Source: Kibdelosporangium banguiense
Lineage (GTDB): Bacteria; Actinomycetota; Actinomycetes; Mycobacteriales; Pseudonocardiaceae
Reading direction: 5' to 3'
Length of the DNA: 64,000 nt
Assembly (NCBI RefSeq): GCF_017876405.1
Contig: NZ_JAGINW010000001.1
Span: 6,213,203 to 6,277,202, forward strand
The translations under genes and the position numbers were made by a program. Below are positions 29,324 to 37,490 of this stretch, piece by piece. Every line of letters begins with the position of its first letter. Positions within the stretch are counted from its first letter, which is position 1. A model generated the notes under the pieces. That model saw nothing but the letters and a program-made list of their open reading frames with translations. It was not told where the DNA came from and made no database searches.

Positions 29324-29683
29324 CTAAAGGCAGATCTTGCGAACGCTTTCCTGGGTTCTGGCCAGGCCCGCGGCCCAGTTCGCGGCGTTCTCGAGCTCGC
29401 TGAGATTCTTCTTGCTGATCTCGACGTACTCTCCGGCCAGCGCGCCGAGGGCGCCCTTGACGTTGCCGTCCTGCGTGTCGGCGGCCAGCTGCTGGAGTTT
29501 GGCGGCCTTGGCGGCGGCCTCCTGCTTGGTCTTCTCCGGGTCCGGGCTGGGGACCAGGGTGGCCAGCCCCAGCGCCTCGGCACACGCGGACGCCTTGTCT
29601 CCCAGGGATTTCGCCTGTTCGCAGGCGCTCGTCAGGGCCAGCGCGACAAGGACGGCAGCGACCGGCGCGAGACGGCGTGACAT
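29324..29683 (-). CDS. Small secreted protein, probable lipoprotein
   Basis: A 119-aa protein with an N-terminal signal (MSRRLAPVAAVLVALALTSAC) whose end resembles a weak lipobox, then a helical alanine-rich segment (EKTKQEAAAKAAKLQQLAAD) and a C-terminal Cys pair partner (VRKICL). No known domain was recognised. It follows a 71-codon ORF by 20 bp and lies 94 bp downstream (in the leftward sense, before) the patatin gene start. The longer in-frame reading from 29929 has no signal sequence at its start, so the ATG at 29683 was chosen. Confidence 0.65.
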   Translation of the reverse strand: MSRRLAPVAAVLVALALTSACEQAKSLGDKASACAEALGLATLVPSPDPEKTKQEAAAKAAKLQQLAADTQDGNVKGALGALAGEYVEISKKNLSELENAANWAAGLARTQESVRKICL

Positions 29684-29703
29684 GGGTTTCAGCTTACCGG
29701 CGT

Positions 29704-29919
29704 TCAGTCGGCGCGGTGGCGGTGCACGGCCTGGTTGGACTGCCCGGCCTGGGGCGTCACCTGGGCGGCGGCTGGTTCGGGCTGGTCCAGCGGGGCGCCG
29801 CGCTGCTCCTCCATCCGGATCGAGAACTCGCGCAGCAGCTCGTCGAAGATCGGCGTCGACATCGGGCGCTGTTGTGCCAAGTCGGGCCCTCCTCTGGATG
29901 CGGGGGTGTGCGCGGACAT
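29704..29919 (-). CDS. Hypothetical small protein
   Basis: A 71-codon frame with a plausible amphipathic helix (TPIFDELLREFSIRMEEQR) and a Pro/Gln/Ala-rich tail. There is no clear ribosome-binding site at the ATG at 29919 or at the internal ATG at 29862, so it could be leaderless or start at the later codon. It sits 20 bp before the small lipoprotein in the same direction and may be its operon partner. Function is unknown. Confidence 0.42.
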   Translation of the reverse strand: MSAHTPASRGGPDLAQQRPMSTPIFDELLREFSIRMEEQRGAPLDQPEPAAAQVTPQAGQSNQAVHRHRAD

Positions 29920-30056
29920 GTTTGGTCATGCAACGGTCTCATGCAGCGACCGGACACGACTGGGCGATCCGCGTGTTTCGGAAATGCCTACCCAAAGTGG
30001 TGATTCCGGCCGTCGTTCGGATGAACATGCCGGTCCCGGAAGTGGCATTGGCTTTG

Positions 30057-30070
30057 TTACCGGTCGGTAG
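30057..30070. promoter_or_regulatory. Weak palindrome TACCG-gt-CGGTA before the crotonase gene
   Basis: A short dyad (TTACCGGTCGGTAG) ends 14 bp before the ATG of the crotonase gene. Its form resembles sites bound by TetR-type regulators of acyl-CoA metabolism in actinomycetes, but the arms are only 5 bp, so the call is tentative. Confidence 0.3.
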
Positions 30071-30084
30071 GCCATGATGTGGCC

Positions 30085-30909
30085 ATGGCTGACAACCTCG
30101 TATCGCTCCAGGTGAAGCAGTCCGGTCACGTCGCCGAGGTGACGCTGCTCGGACCGGGCAAGGGCAACGCGATGGGCCCGGACTTCTGGCGCGAGCTGCC
30201 GATCGTGTTCCGCGAGCTGGACGCCGACCCGGCTGTCCGCGCGGTCGTGCTGACCGGCAGCGGCAAGCATTTCTCCTACGGCCTGGACCTGCCCGCGATG
30301 ATGGGCAGCTGGTCGGACATGCTCGCCGGTGAGGCACTGGCCGGGCCCCGCACGAAGTTCCTCGACAAGGTGCGCGAAATGCAGGACTCGGTCACCGCGG
30401 TCGCCGACTGCCGCAAACCGGTCGTCGCGGCCGTCTCGGGCTGGTGCATCGGCGGTGGCGTGGATCTGATCTCGGCCGCGGACATCCGGCTGGCCTCGGC
30501 GGACGCCAAGTTCAGCGTGCGTGAGGTCAAGGTCGCGATCGTCGCGGACATCGGCAGCCTGCAGCGGCTCAGCGGGATCATCGGCGAGGGGCACCTGCGC
30601 GAGCTGGCGTACACCGGCAAGGACATCGACGCGGCCCGGGCGGAGAAGATCGGCCTGGTCAACGACGTCTACCCGGACCAGGAAGCGGTCCTGGAGGCGG
30701 CGCGGACGCTCGCGGCCGACATCGCCAAGAACCCGCCGCTGGTCGTGCAGGGCACCAAGGACGTGCTCGACCACGACCGCGCGCCCCGCGTCGCGGAGGG
30801 CCTGCGGTACGTCTCGGTGTGGAATTCGGCGTTCCTGCCCAGCAAGGACCTGGGTGAAGCGGTCCAGGCGTTCCTGGCACGTCGCGATCCGGAGTTCACC
30901 GGAGAATAA
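30085..30909 (+). CDS. Crotonase-family protein, dienoyl-CoA isomerase-like
   Basis: A 274-aa enoyl-CoA hydratase/isomerase. The oxyanion-hole segments are HFSYGLDLPAM and VSGWCIGGGVDL. The region EVKVAIVADIGSLQRL has the Asp in the position typical of delta3,5-delta2,4-dienoyl-CoA isomerase (ECH1), making this a better guess than hydratase. The ATG at 30085 gives the compact protein; a GTG at 30079 adds two residues. It is separated by 8 bp from an acyl-CoA ligase, so the pair probably activates and shifts double bonds of an unsaturated acid during beta-oxidation. Confidence 0.85.
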   Translation: MADNLVSLQVKQSGHVAEVTLLGPGKGNAMGPDFWRELPIVFRELDADPAVRAVVLTGSGKHFSYGLDLPAMMGSWSDMLAGEALAGPRTKFLDKVREMQDSVTAVADCRKPVVAAVSGWCIGGGVDLISAADIRLASADAKFSVREVKVAIVADIGSLQRLSGIIGEGHLRELAYTGKDIDAARAEKIGLVNDVYPDQEAVLEAARTLAADIAKNPPLVVQGTKDVLDHDRAPRVAEGLRYVSVWNSAFLPSKDLGEAVQAFLARRDPEFTGE

Positions 30910-30917
30910 TCACGGCT

Positions 30918-32585
30918 GTGAACTTCCAGAGCGCTCGTGACTTCCTGCTGGCCCACCGGGACGACTACGACACGGCCTGCCGGGACTTCCGATGGCCCGC
31001 GCCCGGGCAGTTCAACTGGGCGCTCGACTGGTTCGACACACTGCCCGCCGACGAGCTGGCCCTGTGGATAGCCGAAGAGGACGGCATCGAGCGGAAGTGG
31101 ACCTTCGGCGAGCTCTCGGCCCGGTCCAGCCTGGTGGCGAACTGGCTGCGCGCGGCGGGTGTGGCGCGTGGTGACCGGCTGATCCTGATGCTGGGCAACC
31201 AGGGCGAGCTCTGGGAGGTGATCCTCGCGGCGATGAAGCTCGGCGCGGTGATCATTCCGGCGTCGACCCTGCTCGGCCCGGAGGACCTGCGCGACCGCGT
31301 CGATCGTGGCGTGGTCAAGCACGTCATCGCGCGTTCAGCCGACGCCTCGAAGTTCGCCTCGGTACCTGGCGACTACACGCGGATCGCCGTCGGTGAGCCT
31401 GTTTCCGGCTGGCTGTCGTACGCTTCGGCCGACGGCTCCACGACCTTCGAGCCGGACGGGCCCACTGCGGCTGACGACACCTTGTTGCTGTACTTCACCT
31501 CCGGCACAACGGCGAAGCCGAAGCTGGTGCGGCACACGCACGCCAGCTACCCGATCGGGCATCTGTCCACGATGTACTGGATCGGCCTGGAGCCGGGTGA
31601 CGTCCACCTGAACATCTCCTCGCCAGGCTGGGCGAAACACGCGTGGAGCAACGTCTTCGCGCCATGGAACGCGGGCGCGTGCGTGTTCATCTACAACTAC
31701 ACGCGCTTCGACGCGGTAGCCCTGATGTCCCAGATGGACCGATGCGGCGTGACCTCCTTCTGTGCTCCGCCAACTGTTTGGCGCATGCTCATCCAGGCGG
31801 ACCTGTCCCAGCTGGCCAATCCGCCGCGCAAAGTGGTCGGCGCGGGCGAGCCGCTGAACCCCGAGGTGATCGAACAGGTCCGCAAAGGCTGGGGCGTGAC
31901 GATCCGGGACGGCTTCGGCCAGACCGAAACCAGCGTCCAGGTCGCCAACACTCCCAGTCAGACCGTCAAACCGGGTTCCATGGGCCGGGCTTTGCCAGGT
32001 TTCACAGTGGCTTTGGTGGACCCGGTGACCGGCGAGGCAGGGGAGGAGGGTGAGATCTGTCTGTCCCTTGCGGACCGTCCGGTCGGCCTGATGACCGGCT
32101 ACGCGGACGATGACGAGCGCACCGCCGAAGTCATGCGCGACGGCTACTACCACACCGGCGACGTCGGAGCCCGCGATTCCGACGGGTACATAACGTATGT
32201 CGGGCGCGCGGACGACGTGTTCAAGGCCTCGGACTACCGGATCTCGCCGTTCGAACTGGAAAGCGTGCTGATCGAACACCCGGCCGTGGCCGAGGCCGCC
32301 GTGGTTCCTTCGCCGGATCCACTCCGGCTCGCAGTCCCGAAAGCATATGTCGTGCTCGCCGCGGGTTATTCCCCCTCAGTCGAGACCGCCCGGGAAATCC
32401 TCGCCTTCGCCCGCGAGAACCTGGCCCCGTACAAGCGAATCCGCCGCCTGGAGTTCGCCGAGCTGCCCAAGACGATCTCCGGCAAGATCCGCCGCGTCGA
32501 ACTGCGCGGCCGGGAGAACGAGGTCCACAACGACCCGGCCGCCCAGGTCTCCGGCGAGTACACCGACGACGACCTGCGGGGCTGA
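30918..32585 (+). CDS. AMP-binding acyl-CoA synthetase
   Basis: A 555-aa adenylate-forming enzyme, close in layout to medium-chain (ACSM-like) acyl-CoA ligases. The ATP-binding loop is LYFTSGTTAKPKLV, the adenine motif GFGQTETSV, the Asp of YHTGDVGARD and the C-terminal catalytic lysine in LPKTISGKIRR. It forms an acyl-adenylate and then acyl-CoA. It follows the crotonase gene by 8 bp, consistent with a fatty or aromatic acid catabolic pair. A pronounced palindromic repeat lies just beyond its stop. Confidence 0.92.
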   Translation: MNFQSARDFLLAHRDDYDTACRDFRWPAPGQFNWALDWFDTLPADELALWIAEEDGIERKWTFGELSARSSLVANWLRAAGVARGDRLILMLGNQGELWEVILAAMKLGAVIIPASTLLGPEDLRDRVDRGVVKHVIARSADASKFASVPGDYTRIAVGEPVSGWLSYASADGSTTFEPDGPTAADDTLLLYFTSGTTAKPKLVRHTHASYPIGHLSTMYWIGLEPGDVHLNISSPGWAKHAWSNVFAPWNAGACVFIYNYTRFDAVALMSQMDRCGVTSFCAPPTVWRMLIQADLSQLANPPRKVVGAGEPLNPEVIEQVRKGWGVTIRDGFGQTETSVQVANTPSQTVKPGSMGRALPGFTVALVDPVTGEAGEEGEICLSLADRPVGLMTGYADDDERTAEVMRDGYYHTGDVGARDSDGYITYVGRADDVFKASDYRISPFELESVLIEHPAVAEAAVVPSPDPLRLAVPKAYVVLAAGYSPSVETAREILAFARENLAPYKRIRRLEFAELPKTISGKIRRVELRGRENEVHNDPAAQVSGEYTDDDLRG

Positions 32586-32595
32586 CTACCTCGAG

Positions 32596-32648
32596 TGTCC
32601 CCAATGCCACATTGGGGACATCTGATGCCACCAATGTGGCATTGGGGG
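32596..32648. repeat. Nested palindromic repeat, CCCCAATGCCACATTGG arms
   Basis: A 17-bp arm at 32599-32615 is the exact reverse complement of 32631-32647, with a 15-nt loop. Each half also folds on its own: TGTCCCCAATG-cca-CATTGGGGACA (32596-32620) and TGCCACCAATG-tgg-CATTGGGGGCA with one mismatch. It may act as a terminator for the acyl-CoA ligase operon, but the double-hairpin design resembles a dispersed intergenic repeat. Confidence 0.65.
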
Positions 32649-32702
32649 CACCCCCTGGCTGCACTGCGGCGGCTTGTTTCGTCTGCAGGGTCACATCGGA
32701 CT

Positions 32703-32731
32703 CAATATAGTTGCTCTAAGCAACCATATTG
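32703..32731. promoter_or_regulatory. Near-perfect operator before the MFS exporter gene
   Basis: CAATATAGTTGCT-cta-AGCAACCATATTG: 13-bp arms with one mismatch, centred about 56 bp before the MFS start. It is AT-rich against a GC-rich background. The shape fits a MarR- or TetR-type repressor site controlling the exporter. No regulator gene is adjacent. Confidence 0.6.
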
Positions 32732-32772
32732 ATTAGCATCCCTAAGGAACTACGTTTCTTGGGAGGTTCGCC

Positions 32773-34581
32773 GTGGCTAGGCGGGGTGCAGGTCAGAAGA
32801 CGCTCAGTGAGCTGGGACCGCACTACAAGTGGCTGGCGCTGTCGAACACCACCCTCGGGCTGCTGATCGCGACGATCAACTCCTCGATCGTGCTGATCGC
32901 GATGCCGGACATCTTCAAGGGCATCGGGGTGGACCCGCTCAACGCGGGCAACACCAGTTATCTGCTCTGGCTGATGATGGGGTTCCTGGTCGTCACGGCT
33001 GTGCTGGTGGTGACGTTCGGACGACTGGGGGACATGTACGGCCGGGCGCGGATGTACAACCTCGGCTTCCTGATCTTCACGGTCTCGTCGATCATGCTCG
33101 CGGTCACGTGGATGAGCGGGGACGCGGCCGCGCTGTGGCTGATCGGGTGGCGGATCGTGCAGGGTGTCGGTGGCGCGTTCCTGATGGCCAACTCCAGTGC
33201 GATCCTGACCGACGCGTTCCCGGCCAACCAGCGCGGGATGGCGCTGGGCATCAACGGTGTCGCCGCGATCGCGGGCTCGTTTCTCGGCCTGGTCATCGGT
33301 GGTGTGCTGGCGCCGGTCAACTGGCACTGGATCTTTCTGGTCTCGGTGCCGTTCGGCGTGATCGGCACGGTGTGGGCGTACCTCAAGCTGCACGACACCG
33401 GTGAACGCCAGGCGGCGAAGATGGACTGGGGCGGCAACATCACCTTCGCGGTCGGGTTGATCGCGATCCTCGTCGCCATCACCTACGGCATCCAGCCGTA
33501 TGACGGCCTGTCGATGGGGTGGACCAACCCCTGGGTGATCGGGGCGCTGGCCGGCGGTGTGCTGGTGCTGGCGTGGTTCGTGGCGATCGAGCGCCGGTCG
33601 GCCAACCCGCTGTTCGACCTGAGCCTGTTCAAGATCAAGGCTTTCACCTGGGGCAACGTCGCCAACCTGATGGCCTCGCTCGGCCGCGGCGGGCTGCAGT
33701 TCATCCTGATCATCTGGTTGCAGGGGATCTGGCTGCCGCAGCACGGCTACTCGTTCGAGGAGACGCCGCTGTGGGCCGGGATCTACATGGTCCCGATGAC
33801 TGTGGGCTTCCTGCTCGCCGCGCCGCTGAGTGGCGTGCTGTCCGACCGGATCGGGGCCCGTGGCCTGGCCACCGGCGGGATGGTGATCACCGCCGGGACG
33901 TTCCTGGCGCTCACGATCCTGCCGGTGAACTTCGACTACGTGGTGTTCGCCGTCCTGCTGGTGATCAACGGCATCGGGATGGGCATGTTCTCCTCGCCCA
34001 ACCGGGCCGCGGTGATGAGCAGCCTGCCCGGCAACGCCCGCGGCGCCGGGGCCGGGATGACCGCCACGTTCCAGAACGCGGCGATGGTGCTGTCCATCGG
34101 CATCTTCTTCAGCCTGATCATCGCCGGGCTGTCCACGACCCTGCCAGGCGCCATGAGCACGGGCCTGGCGGCGCACGGCGTGCCCGTGGCCGACGCCAAC
34201 CAGGTCGCCCAGTTGCCTGCGGTGGCCGTGCTGTTCGCGGCCTTCCTCGGCTACAACCCGATCCAGCACCTGCTGGGTCCGGTCGTCGGCCAGCTGCCGC
34301 CCGGCCAGGCGGACTTCCTGACCGGCCGGAGCTTCTTCCCGAGCCTGATCACCGAACCGTTCGCCGACGGCCTGCACGTGGCGTTCTGGTTCGCGATCGC
34401 CGCTTGCGTCATCGCCGCGATCGCCTCGTGGCTGGCCGGCAGCGGCCGCCCGGCTGGTGAGAGCGTCGGCGAGCAACTCGCGGCCAACTCGGGCGAAGCG
34501 GGCACAATCCCCGCTGACCTGGTCGGTATGAGCCGGGCTGATAAAGGTGTGACCGCTGGGCGCCCGGTGAGTGGCGGCTGA
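32773..34581 (+). CDS. MFS transporter, DHA2/EmrB-type drug:H+ antiporter
   Basis: A 602-aa membrane protein with about 14 hydrophobic segments. It has motif A-like GRLGDMYGRARMY after the second segment and the antiporter motif C-like region GVAAIAGSFLGLVIGG. A long periplasmic or cytoplasmic loop near 475-535 (after PVADANQVAQ) and a hydrophilic C-terminal tail are typical of DHA2 exporters. The GTG start follows GGGAGG. It most likely exports drugs or endogenous metabolites. Expression is probably controlled by the palindrome at 32703-32731. Confidence 0.9.
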   Translation: MARRGAGQKTLSELGPHYKWLALSNTTLGLLIATINSSIVLIAMPDIFKGIGVDPLNAGNTSYLLWLMMGFLVVTAVLVVTFGRLGDMYGRARMYNLGFLIFTVSSIMLAVTWMSGDAAALWLIGWRIVQGVGGAFLMANSSAILTDAFPANQRGMALGINGVAAIAGSFLGLVIGGVLAPVNWHWIFLVSVPFGVIGTVWAYLKLHDTGERQAAKMDWGGNITFAVGLIAILVAITYGIQPYDGLSMGWTNPWVIGALAGGVLVLAWFVAIERRSANPLFDLSLFKIKAFTWGNVANLMASLGRGGLQFILIIWLQGIWLPQHGYSFEETPLWAGIYMVPMTVGFLLAAPLSGVLSDRIGARGLATGGMVITAGTFLALTILPVNFDYVVFAVLLVINGIGMGMFSSPNRAAVMSSLPGNARGAGAGMTATFQNAAMVLSIGIFFSLIIAGLSTTLPGAMSTGLAAHGVPVADANQVAQLPAVAVLFAAFLGYNPIQHLLGPVVGQLPPGQADFLTGRSFFPSLITEPFADGLHVAFWFAIAACVIAAIASWLAGSGRPAGESVGEQLAANSGEAGTIPADLVGMSRADKGVTAGRPVSGG

Positions 34582-34587
34582 CGCTCC

Positions 34588-34652
34588 GGCGCCGATCGTT
34601 CCGCCTAAATGATCTTTGACCGATCGGCGCCCGGACGGCGCCGATCGGCGCC
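34588..34652. repeat. Triple GGCGCCGATCG palindromic cluster, probable terminator
   Basis: GGCGCCGATCG at 34588-34598 pairs with CGATCGGCGCC at 34621-34631 (11-bp perfect stem, 22-nt loop). A third copy forms a self-complementary 16-mer GGCGCCGATCGGCGCC at 34637-34652. It starts 7 bp after the MFS stop, so it may end that transcript. Confidence 0.55.
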
Positions 34653-34756
34653 ATACACCTCGTGGGTGTCAAGAGCAAGGTGAACCGTGCCGCATGATCT
34701 AACAGCGGCTAACGGAGCGGCTCCGTGGCCCGACACCCCTTACGGAGGTGGGGGAC

Positions 34757-34969
34757 ATGACTGACGAGGCAGATCCCGAGACCAGTGCGAAACCGCACAA
34801 ATTGCCCACGGCCCCCTGCAGCGTTGTGTGGAGCCGAGGGCACGCATACGTACTCGAGACGGGCCTTGCCAGGTCCCGCTGGGTGGGCTGCGACGACCGC
34901 GGCCGCCCTCAGGAGCTGACCAACGCCGAACTGCAGAGCCGGGGCTGGACGCTCACCCGCGCCAGCTAG
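34757..34969 (+). CDS. Conserved small protein of unknown function
   Basis: A 70-aa protein. The ATG at 34757 follows GGAGG at 8-bp spacing; the GTG at 34748 lies too close to it. The sequence has a compact central part (CSVVWSRGHAYVLETG, then WVGCDDRGRP) with two cysteines and ends LQSRGWTLTRAS. No domain was recognised. It is single, 72 bp before the phosphatidyltransferase gene. Confidence 0.6.
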   Translation: MTDEADPETSAKPHKLPTAPCSVVWSRGHAYVLETGLARSRWVGCDDRGRPQELTNAELQSRGWTLTRAS

Positions 34970-35040
34970 CCTTCTCCCTGGTCAACCCCGCGTGAGCCGG
35001 TCAGGCCCACGCGGGGTACGAAGGGGAGATGGAGGGGCTT

Positions 35041-35613
35041 GTGGCTGAGGGTGACCGGCTGTGGACGATCCCGAACGCGCTGAGCGTTCTGCGGCTGGCC
35101 GGGGTGCCGCTGTTCCTCTGGTTGCTGCTGGGCCCCCAGGAGGACGGCTGGGCGATCGTCGTCTTCGTGGTCAGCGGGATCACCGACTGGCTGGACGGCA
35201 AGATCGCCCGCTGGCTCAACCAGATGAGCCGCTTCGGCGCGATGCTCGACCCGCTGGCCGACCGGCTCTACACCCTCGCCGCGATGATCGCGTTCGTGGT
35301 GCGCGACATCGTGCCGCTGTGGGTGGTGCTGCTGCTGATCGGCCGGGACCTGGCCGTGCTGGTCTGCCTGCCGTTGCTGCGCCGGGCAGGGTTCGGCCCG
35401 CCTGAGGTGCTCTATCTCGGCAAGGGTGCGACCTTCGTCCTGCTGTACGCCTTCCCGTTCCTGTTGCTCGCCCAGTTGGACACTTCGCTGGCCGCTGTGG
35501 TCAGGCCGATCGCCTACGCGTTCACCGCTTGGGGCGTCGTGCTCTACCTCTGGTCGGGCTTGATCTACGTTTTCCAGGCGGTCACCGCGATCAGGCGGGC
35601 CCGGCCACTCTAA
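35041..35613 (+). CDS. CDP-alcohol phosphatidyltransferase (PgsA2-like)
   Basis: A 190-aa membrane enzyme with the full family signature DGKIARWLNQMSRFGAMLDP followed by LADR (D-G-x2-A-R-x8-G-x3-D-x3-D), which binds Mg and the CDP moiety. About six hydrophobic segments are present. The GTG at 35041 has GGAGGG 5 bp upstream and is preferred; an ATG at 35029 is in frame. It transfers a phosphatidyl group to an alcohol (glycerol phosphate, PG or similar). Synteny with M. tuberculosis pgsA2 beside gcvH supports the assignment, but the acceptor is uncertain. Confidence 0.87.
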   Translation: MAEGDRLWTIPNALSVLRLAGVPLFLWLLLGPQEDGWAIVVFVVSGITDWLDGKIARWLNQMSRFGAMLDPLADRLYTLAAMIAFVVRDIVPLWVVLLLIGRDLAVLVCLPLLRRAGFGPPEVLYLGKGATFVLLYAFPFLLLAQLDTSLAAVVRPIAYAFTAWGVVLYLWSGLIYVFQAVTAIRRARPL

Positions 35614-35661
35614 GCTGCAGGCCGACACAGGCAGCGGTGAGCGCGAAGAGGAGACGGGGAC

Positions 35662-36045
35662 GTGACGCCGGAAGACTTGAAGTACACGCCTGACCACGAG
35701 TGGATCGCCAGCCGGGACGGGGGCACGGTCCGGATCGGGATCACCGACTTCGCCCAGGACCAGCTGGGTGACGTGGTGTTCGTCCAGCTGCCTGAGGTGG
35801 GTGCCGTGGTGGCCGCCAAGGACCCGGTGGGCGAGGTCGAGTCCACCAAGAGCGTGTCGGAGATCTACGCGCCGGTCGCAGGCGAGGTCACCGCGGTCAA
35901 CGACGGGCTGACCGATACGCCGGAGCTGATCAACTCCGATCCGTTCGGCGAGGGCTGGATGTTCGAGCTCAAGATCACTGACGAAGCGGCGCTCGGCGAG
36001 TTGCTCGACGCGGCGGGTTACCGTGCGCTGACCGATCAGGCATGA
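35662..36045 (+). CDS. gcvH: Glycine cleavage system H protein
   Basis: A 127-aa lipoyl carrier protein of normal length. The lipoylation site is Lys63 in EVESTKSVSE, with upstream YTPDHEW and downstream DGWMFEL-like EGWMFELKI. It shuttles the aminomethyl group from glycine between P, T and L proteins. The gene is 49 bp after the phosphatidyltransferase and heads the garA-ftsR block. The glycine riboswitch-controlled gcvP is 3 kb downstream. Confidence 0.95.
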   Translation: MTPEDLKYTPDHEWIASRDGGTVRIGITDFAQDQLGDVVFVQLPEVGAVVAAKDPVGEVESTKSVSEIYAPVAGEVTAVNDGLTDTPELINSDPFGEGWMFELKITDEAALGELLDAAGYRALTDQA

Positions 36046-36167
36046 GAAGGATCTTGGAGTGGTTCCGCCGCCGGCGTGCTGGATCAGGGGGACCAGCCGC
36101 TTCGTCGCCGGGGCCGCACGGTACGTTTGGCCGAACAAGCGAATCCAGTAGCAGGAGGAGAGCTCAG

Positions 36168-36617
36168 GTGAGCACGAACGACGGACCCGGCGTTCCGCCG
36201 GAGCAGTCTCCGGAGCGGACCTCCGTATTCCGGGCGGACTTCCTGGCCGATGTGGAGGGCCAGCAGGCGCCTCAGCCGGAGCCGCAGGTCGCCGGGATCG
36301 ACGCGCTGCCCGCGGGTTCGGCTCTTCTCGTGGTGAAGCGTGGCCCGAACGCGGGCTCCAGGTTCTTGCTGGACCGCGACACCACCAGTGCCGGCCGCCA
36401 CCCGGACAGCGACATCTTTCTCGACGATGTCACCGTTTCCCGGCGGCACGCGGAGTTCCGGCGGGAGGGCCGGGATTTCGTGGTGATCGATGTGGGCAGC
36501 CTCAACGGCACCTACGTCAACCGTGAGCCGGTCGACCAGGCCGTGCTGGCGGGCGGCGACGAGGTGCAGATCGGCAAGTTCCGACTGGTGTTCCTGACCG
36601 GTCCAGGGGGGCAGTGA
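36168..36617 (+). CDS. garA: FHA-domain regulator GarA/OdhI
   Basis: A 149-aa protein. The GTG at 36168 follows AGGAGGAG. The short N-terminal switch is followed by SVFRADFL and a forkhead-associated domain (about 55-145) nearly identical to mycobacterial GarA (LLVVKRGPNAGSRFLLD, TSAGRHPDSDIFLDD, VSRRHAEF, GSLNGTYVN). The family inhibits 2-oxoglutarate dehydrogenase and controls glutamate metabolism; phosphorylation of the N-terminal threonines by PknG/PknB turns it off. Here the usual ETTS reads E16-R17-T18-S19, so only the PknB-type threonine remains. The stop overlaps the ftsR start. Confidence 0.95.
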   Translation: MSTNDGPGVPPEQSPERTSVFRADFLADVEGQQAPQPEPQVAGIDALPAGSALLVVKRGPNAGSRFLLDRDTTSAGRHPDSDIFLDDVTVSRRHAEFRREGRDFVVIDVGSLNGTYVNREPVDQAVLAGGDEVQIGKFRLVFLTGPGGQ

Positions 36618-37315
36618 CGGCGTCGGCCGGAAGGCCGCTGCCGGACGGGATGAGCATCGGGGCGGTGCTCGGCGAGCTGACGGCCGAGTTTCCGGACGTG
36701 ACCATTTCCAAGATCAGGTTCTTGGAGGCGGAGGGTCTGGTCCAGCCCAGCCGTACCCCGTCGGGCTACCGTCAGTTCGCGCCGGCGGATGTCGAGCGGC
36801 TGCGGGTGGTCCTGCGGGCACAGCGTGACCAGTATCTGCCACTGAAGGTCATCAAACAGCAGTTGGCCGCCGCGGACCGGGGTGATGCTCCCGGTCCGCG
36901 TGCAGTCGTACCCGAGGTCGCCGAGGTTCCTGAGGTAACTGCCGGGCGGCGGCTGACGCGGGAGGACCTGCTCGAAGCCACCGGGCTCGAGCCGGCCGTG
37001 CTCACCCAGCTGGAGGAGTTCGGGCTGATCAAGCCGGGTCCGGCGGGTTTCTACGAGAGTGCCGACGCGGAGCTCGCCCTGGTGGTCAAAGCCATGGCGC
37101 GGTTCGGGATCCAGCCCCGGCATCTGCGTGCCTTCCGTACTTCCGCGGACCGGGAAGTCGGGCTGATCGAACAGATCGTCACACCGATGTACCGCCAGCA
37201 GGACGGCCAGGCGCGGGCCCGCGCCGACGAGGCGGTTCGCGAGCTGGCGTCGCTTTCTGTTGCCCTGCACACACTTTTGGTCAACGCCGGACTTCGTGGT
37301 GTTTCCGGTCGTTAA
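36614..37315 (+). CDS. ftsR: MerR-like transcriptional regulator FtsR (Rv1828 homologue)
   Basis: A 233-aa regulator with an N-terminal MerR-type winged helix (ISKIRFLEAEGLVQP, then TPSGYRQF) and a separate C-terminal helical domain (about 115-225; LTREDLLEATGLEP). Corynebacterial FtsR activates ftsZ, and the M. tuberculosis Rv1828 protein sits in the same position after garA. The GTG start overlaps the garA stop (GTGA), so the two are co-translated. Confidence 0.9.
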   Translation: MTASAGRPLPDGMSIGAVLGELTAEFPDVTISKIRFLEAEGLVQPSRTPSGYRQFAPADVERLRVVLRAQRDQYLPLKVIKQQLAAADRGDAPGPRAVVPEVAEVPEVTAGRRLTREDLLEATGLEPAVLTQLEEFGLIKPGPAGFYESADAELALVVKAMARFGIQPRHLRAFRTSADREVGLIEQIVTPMYRQQDGQARARADEAVRELASLSVALHTLLVNAGLRGVSGR

Positions 37316-37490
37316 TCCGGTGTTATCCGAGCTAGTCCGGGGTGCGCCGAGGTCACATCGTGATCGATATGCAAGCCTGGGAAGTCAAGCGTGAGGCCCG
37401 GATGGCGGGTAGCGTCGAAGGTGACGATGCGCGATCCTCAAACCCAGCGGGGGTCGTCGCGGTTGAGCGTGCTGAGGGAGGCGATGGCCG

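Noticed and set aside
32716..34476. 586-codon minus-strand frame opposite the MFS gene
   Set aside because: It is extremely rich in Gln, His, Asp and Arg, as expected from antisense reading of a hydrophobic membrane protein gene.
36042..36167. In-frame extension of garA beginning at the gcvH stop
   Set aside because: The extension is unlike any GarA, and a strong AGGAGGAG site precedes the GTG at 36168.
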